DNA of 42,277 bases from Gammaproteobacteria bacterium (GTDB taxonomy: Bacteria; Pseudomonadota; Gammaproteobacteria; Steroidobacterales; Steroidobacteraceae). Below are positions 32,541-42,277 of this stretch, in pieces. Made by a program: the position numbers and the translations under genes. The DNA lies in NCBI GenBank assembly GCA_016874295.1, contig VGUH01000022.1, forward strand, positions 1 through 42,277. The letters are read 5' to 3'. A model generated the notes under the pieces. That model was not told where the DNA came from, made no database searches, and was given only the letters and a program-made list of their open reading frames with translations. How positions within the stretch are numbered: position 1 is the first letter of the stretch; each line of letters opens with the position of its first letter.

Positions 32541-33512
32541 ATGCGCCTGACGCGGTCACCGAAGCTCCAGAGCCTGCGCGCCTTCTGCGTCGCGGCGCGC
32601 AGCCGCAATTTTCGTGTGGCGGCGGACCAGATCTGCCTGACGCCCTCCGCTGTCAGCCATCTCATCAAGGACCTGGAGGCCCTGCTGGGCGTCGATCTCT
32701 TCGAGCGCAAGCGGCACTCGGTCGTCCTGACGCCCGCGGGCCAGGCGCTGCTCGACGAACTCGAACCGCTGCTCGCGGCGCTCGACAGCTCCCTCGCCAG
32801 TGTCGCGCGCCGCAGCCATCGGCGGCTCCGGGTCAGGGTTCCGCCCTTCTTCGCGACTGAGCTTTTCCTGCCGCGCCTGGCAGCCTTCTGCGCCAGGTAC
32901 CCGGATGTCGACATGCAGCTCGAGTCCCAGGAGTCGGCGGGACCACCCTCGCACCCACCCACGACCGACGTGTCCATCGTATTGGCGGATGTCCCGCCGC
33001 CGGGCCTCAGGGCGGAACGCCTGTTCGCGTTGACTTTCACGGCTGCCTGCGCCCGCGAGATCGCCGAGCGGGCCGCGCGCCTCGGCTCCCGTGTCTTCGA
33101 CGAGATCGCCCTGATCACGCACCCGGGACAGTACCAGGCTTGGGCGGAGTGGGCGGCAGCCGCGGGCCTCGACACCACGTCGCCCCGGCATCGCTTCGAG
33201 CTCGACACGATTCAAGGAGTCGTGCAGGCGGCCGAGGCAGGCCTTGGCATCGCGCTCGTGCCGGAGCCGCTTTGCGCGGCCCGCTTCGAGAGCGGCGTGC
33301 TGGTGCGGATATTTCCGGTGGAGCCGCCGGCTGCCGAGGCCTGCTATGTCGTCTGCCGCCCGCGGGACGCGGAACGCCCCGAAGTGGCTGCGCTGCTCGA
33401 CTGGGTCGTCGCGGAGTTCCGCGTCGAGTCGCCGGCGCCCGCGCGCCGCGGCATTGACGCGCACGCTGAGGAAATTTCACCGGCCGTGAAAGAGGATTCG
33501 CTGGCCCCCTGA
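32541..33512 (+). CDS. LysR-type transcriptional regulator (GcvA-like)
   Basis: This 323-residue regulator has an N-terminal winged HTH (LQSLRAFCVAARSRNFRVAA, DQICLTPSAVSHLIKDLEAL) and the hinge/LTPAGQAL stretch. The C-terminal periplasmic-binding-protein-like effector domain starts near residue 90 (RLRVRVPPFFATELFLPRL). The domain resembles GcvA/AmpR-like members. ATG 32541 is chosen because the frame upstream is the riboswitch and terminator. Its ribosome-binding site would lie in the terminator's right arm (GGAG/GGGG). The effector is unknown. The gene sits 25 bp upstream of glnK on the same strand, so it may regulate, or merely be transcribed with, the nitrogen genes; the SAM-sensing leader instead suggests a methionine/one-carbon link. 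Confidence 0.9.
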   Translation: MRLTRSPKLQSLRAFCVAARSRNFRVAADQICLTPSAVSHLIKDLEALLGVDLFERKRHSVVLTPAGQALLDELEPLLAALDSSLASVARRSHRRLRVRVPPFFATELFLPRLAAFCARYPDVDMQLESQESAGPPSHPPTTDVSIVLADVPPPGLRAERLFALTFTAACAREIAERAARLGSRVFDEIALITHPGQYQAWAEWAAAAGLDTTSPRHRFELDTIQGVVQAAEAGLGIALVPEPLCAARFESGVLVRIFPVEPPAAEACYVVCRPRDAERPEVAALLDWVVAEFRVESPAPARRGIDAHAEEISPAVKEDSLAP

Positions 33513-33537
33513 TTGAGCGCGCCGTAAGTTCTACGGC

Positions 33538-33876
33538 ATGAAGCTCATCACCGCGATCCTGAAGCCCTTCAAGCTCGATGATGTGCGCGCGGCGCTCGGC
33601 GAGGTCGGCGTGCAGGGCATGACCGTCACCGACATCAAGGGCTTTGGCCGGCAGCGCGGCCACACCGAGATCTACCGCGGCGCCGAGTACGCGGTGGAGT
33701 TCGTGCCGAAGGTCAAGCTCGAGATCGCCGTGCCTGATGCGCTCTACGACCGGGCGATCGAGGCGATCCTGCAGCATGCGCGTACCGGCAAGATCGGCGA
33801 CGGCAAGATTTTCGTCTCCGAGCTGCGGGAGGTGATTCGGATCCGCACGGGGGATCACGGCCAGGCGGCATTATGA
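33538..33876 (+). CDS. glnK: nitrogen regulatory protein P-II
   Basis: This is the 112-residue P-II trimer subunit. The T-loop carries the uridylylation tyrosine Y51 in [12 protein letters not shown], and the nucleotide-binding stretches [15 protein letters not shown] and [10 protein letters not shown] are intact. It senses ATP/ADP and 2-oxoglutarate and gates AmtB, and also acts on GlnE/NtrB-type partners. It is placed directly before amtB (ATGA overlap), the standard glnK-amtB arrangement, so I use glnK rather than glnB. The ribosome-binding site before ATG 33538 is weak, so it may depend on translation from the upstream LysR gene. The C-terminal end (TGDHGQAAL) is slightly unusual compared with the common TGE.GEEAL/AI. 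Confidence 0.96.
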   Translation: MKLITAILKPFKLDDVRAALGEVGVQGMTVTDIKGFGRQRGHTEIYRGAEYAVEFVPKVKLEIAVPDALYDRAIEAILQHARTGKIGDGKIFVSELREVIRIRTGDHGQAAL

Positions 33877-35249
33877 GAAAGCTCCTCGCCCTCCCCCTGC
33901 TCATCGCCGCCGCACCCGCCTGGGCCGCTGCCGCTCCCGACAAGGGTGACACCGCCTGGATGCTGACTGCGACCGCCTTCGTCCTCCTGATGTCGGTGCC
34001 GGGCCTCGCACTCTTCTACGGCGGCCTGGTGCGCAGCAAGAACATGCTCTCGGTGCTGATGCAGGTGTTCGTCAGCTTCTCCCTCCTCACCGTGCTCTGG
34101 TTTGCCTACGGCTACAGCCTTGCTTTCACGGCGGGCGGCCCCTTCATCGGCGGTTTCGACCGGCTCTTCCTCGACGGCGTCTTCGACAACGCCACCGGCA
34201 GCTTCGCGCTCGGCGCCACCTTCAGCAAGGCCACGCCGATGTATGAGATCGTGTTCGCCGGCTTCCAGGCGACCTTTGCCGCGATCACCGGCTGCCTGAT
34301 CCTGGGCTCGCTGGTCGAGCGGGTGCGCTTCGGGGCGGTGCTCGCTTTCCTCGTGGTCTGGTTCACCTTTGCCTACTGCCCGATCGCGCACATGGTCTGG
34401 TTCTGGGTGGGCCCCGATGCCTACACAGGCGCCGAGGCGGCGACCGCGGCCAATGCGAGCGCGGGCCTGCTCTGGCAGTGGGGTGCGCTCGACTTCGCGG
34501 GCGGCACGGTCGTGCACATCAACGCGGGCGTCGCGGGCCTGGTCGGCGCCTACGTTCTCGGACCCCGCATTGGACTCGGCCGTGAGTCGATGGCCCCGCA
34601 CCACCTGACGCTCACCATGATCGGCGCCTCGCTGCTCTGGTTCGGCTGGTTCGGCTTCAACGCAGGCTCGGCGCTCGAGGCCAACGGCGTCGCCTCGCTC
34701 GCCTTCCTGAATACCTACCTCGCGACCGCCTGCGCGGTACTGGCGTGGACCTTCACGGAATGGGCGGTCAAGGGCAAGCCCTCGATGCTGGGTGCGGCCT
34801 CGGGTGCGGTCGCGGGCCTCGTCGCCATCACGCCGGCCGCGGGGAACGTCGGCATCCCGGGCGCGTTCGTGATCGGCATCGTCTCGGCCCTTGTCTGCTT
34901 CTGGGGTGTCACCGGACTCAAGCGACTGCTGAAGGCAGACGACTCACTCGACGTCTTCGGCATCCACGCGGTCGGCGGCATCGCGGGCGCGCTCCTGACG
35001 GGAGTATTCAATTCACCGGATCTCGGCGGACCAGGCCTGGTCACGGACTGGGTCAGCGGCACCGTCGGCTACCCGGGCATCGCCCAGCAGCTCCTGATCC
35101 AGGCGAAGGCGGTCGCCCTCGTCTTTGCCTGGTCGGCCCTCGTCTCGCTCGCCGCCTTCGGGCTCCTGAAGCTCGCCGGCAAGCTGCGGGTCAGCGAAGA
35201 GGACGAACGGGAAGGACTCGACATCACGACGCACGGCGAACGTGCTTAG
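33873..35249 (+). CDS. amtB: ammonium transporter
   Basis: This 458-residue Amt/Rh channel has an N-terminal signal ([18 protein letters not shown]) and about eleven transmembrane helices. Landmarks are the first-helix [30 protein letters not shown], the pore histidines in [10 protein letters not shown] and [10 protein letters not shown], and [13 protein letters not shown]. It is a trimer that conducts ammonium across the inner membrane and is blocked by deuridylylated GlnK. The start overlaps glnK by 4 bp. The short cytoplasmic tail ([20 protein letters not shown]) is the site of GlnK docking and is of normal type. Confidence 0.97.
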   Translation: MRKLLALPLLIAAAPAWAAAAPDKGDTAWMLTATAFVLLMSVPGLALFYGGLVRSKNMLSVLMQVFVSFSLLTVLWFAYGYSLAFTAGGPFIGGFDRLFLDGVFDNATGSFALGATFSKATPMYEIVFAGFQATFAAITGCLILGSLVERVRFGAVLAFLVVWFTFAYCPIAHMVWFWVGPDAYTGAEAATAANASAGLLWQWGALDFAGGTVVHINAGVAGLVGAYVLGPRIGLGRESMAPHHLTLTMIGASLLWFGWFGFNAGSALEANGVASLAFLNTYLATACAVLAWTFTEWAVKGKPSMLGAASGAVAGLVAITPAAGNVGIPGAFVIGIVSALVCFWGVTGLKRLLKADDSLDVFGIHAVGGIAGALLTGVFNSPDLGGPGLVTDWVSGTVGYPGIAQQLLIQAKAVALVFAWSALVSLAAFGLLKLAGKLRVSEEDEREGLDITTHGERA

Positions 35250-35262
35250 GAAACCTGAGACG

Positions 35263-36025
35263 ATGAACCTGAAACACGCCCTGGCGACCACGCTGCTGCT
35301 CGCACCGGCCGCCCACGCGGACGACGTCACCGCCGGCCCTCACGCCTTCAACGCCAACATCGGAGTGGTCTCGCAATACGTCTTCCGCGGGCTCGCGCAA
35401 ACGAATGAGAATCCCGCGTTGCAGGGCGGCTTCGACTACGCACATGGCGGCGGTTTCTACGCCGGCACCTGGCTCTCGAACGTCAGCTGGGTGGCGGACG
35501 TGTTTCCGGACGCCAGTGCCAGCCTCGAGGCAGACATCTACGCGGGCTTCCGCAAGACCTTCGAGCCGGCCGGAATCACGGGCGACATCGGATACCTCCG
35601 CTACCAGTACCCGGGTTCGTTCCCGGTACTCCCGCTTGGGTCCGTGGAGCCGCACAGCGACGAGGCCTACGCGAGTCTCGGCTGGAAGTGGCTCGCGCTC
35701 AAGTACTCCCACTCGCTGGGGGACCTGTTCGGCGTGGAGGACAGCGCAGGCAGCGGCTATGTCGACCTGACGGTCACGGTCCCCTTACCGGCCTCACTTT
35801 CGCTCGTCCTCCACGCCGGCCAGCAGTACTACGCGGGAGCGAGCGCGGCCGCACGCCTCGCCGGCACGGACAACGACGCGCTCTTCGGCTACGAGGACTA
35901 CCGCGCAACGCTCAACTACGCCTTTGCCGAGGGCTGGACCGCCTCGGCCACCTACACCACCACCAATGCCAAGGACGCGGGTTACCTCGTCGGCGGCAAC
36001 AACCTCGGAGACGACCAAGTAGTCC

Positions 36026-36048
<23 letters not shown>
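35263..36048 (+). CDS. TorF-family putative porin
   Basis: This 261-residue outer-membrane barrel has a signal peptide ([20 protein letters not shown]). The family signature [30 protein letters not shown] matches TIGR02001/TorF-type proteins. Alternating beta-strands follow to the C-terminus. ATG 35263 is preferred over GTG 35242, which overlaps the amtB stop. Homologues often lie next to glnK-amtB; a role as a channel for ammonium or small amines is suspected but not shown. The last 23 bp overlap the gltB start region. Confidence 0.88.

Positions 36049-42277
<6,229 letters not shown>

Noticed and set aside
33502-33516. Possible sigma-54 promoter before glnK (TGGC-N7-TTGA)
   Set aside because: The essential -12 GC is GA here, and the site lies over the end of the LysR gene. 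Too weak to call.

Overview
The window is about 42 kb of GC-rich DNA (roughly two thirds G+C) with dense, often ATGA/GTGA-overlapping genes, two TonB-dependent receptors, a TPR-sulfotransferase, a membrane dipeptidase, a TorF-type porin, GlnK-AmtB and a bacterial GltBD pair. This suggests a chromosome segment of a heterotrophic gammaproteobacterium (Steroidobacter/Woeseia/Nevskia-like); the exact taxon cannot be read from the sequence.

Left edge (1-5.5 kb): the start of an IS3-type transposase and the 3' remnant of a tyrosine integrase lie against tRNA-Arg(ACG), so the window begins inside a genomic island and leaves it at the tRNA. Then come a GNAT acetyltransferase, an M19 dipeptidase on the opposite strand, and a tandem universal stress protein behind a perfect Anr/FNR box. 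A wHTH-nucleotidyltransferase (MNT-type) gene with its own operator-like repeats follows. After it is a scar in which a frameshifted DUF748 remnant is joined to the C-terminal half of a HupE/UreJ gene.

5.5-14.5 kb: TPR-sulfotransferase, TonB-dependent receptor, a PNPOx-like flavoprotein, a YtcJ-type amidohydrolase, and a convergent beta-propeller amidohydrolase whose front has been cut off by a 172-bp inverted-repeat element.

14.7-28.6 kb: an amine-oxidation locus. Aldehyde dehydrogenase, TonB receptor, and the quinohemoprotein amine dehydrogenase genes qhpA-D-C-B-F-E run as one tight operon. qhpG is convergent, and an acyl-CoA synthetase diverges from qhpG. The gamma subunit keeps every cysteine, acidic residue and tryptophan needed for the cysteine tryptophylquinone (CTQ) cofactor and the thioether cage. 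The likely scheme is: amine imported through the outer membrane, oxidised in the periplasm to aldehyde, oxidised to acid by the ALDH, activated to acyl-CoA.

28.6-32.3 kb: an accessory, visibly less GC-rich patch. It holds tRNA 3'-end-like fragments, decayed IS6-like elements, a broken FeS-type photolyase coupled to an intact class I photolyase, and a fragment of another amidohydrolase.

32.4-42.3 kb: a strong promoter leads directly into a SAM-II riboswitch and an intrinsic terminator, just before a LysR-type regulator. Then glnK-amtB-torF-gltB-gltD form a nitrogen-assimilation run, and the start of prpC (2-methylcitrate synthase) overlaps gltD and leaves the window.
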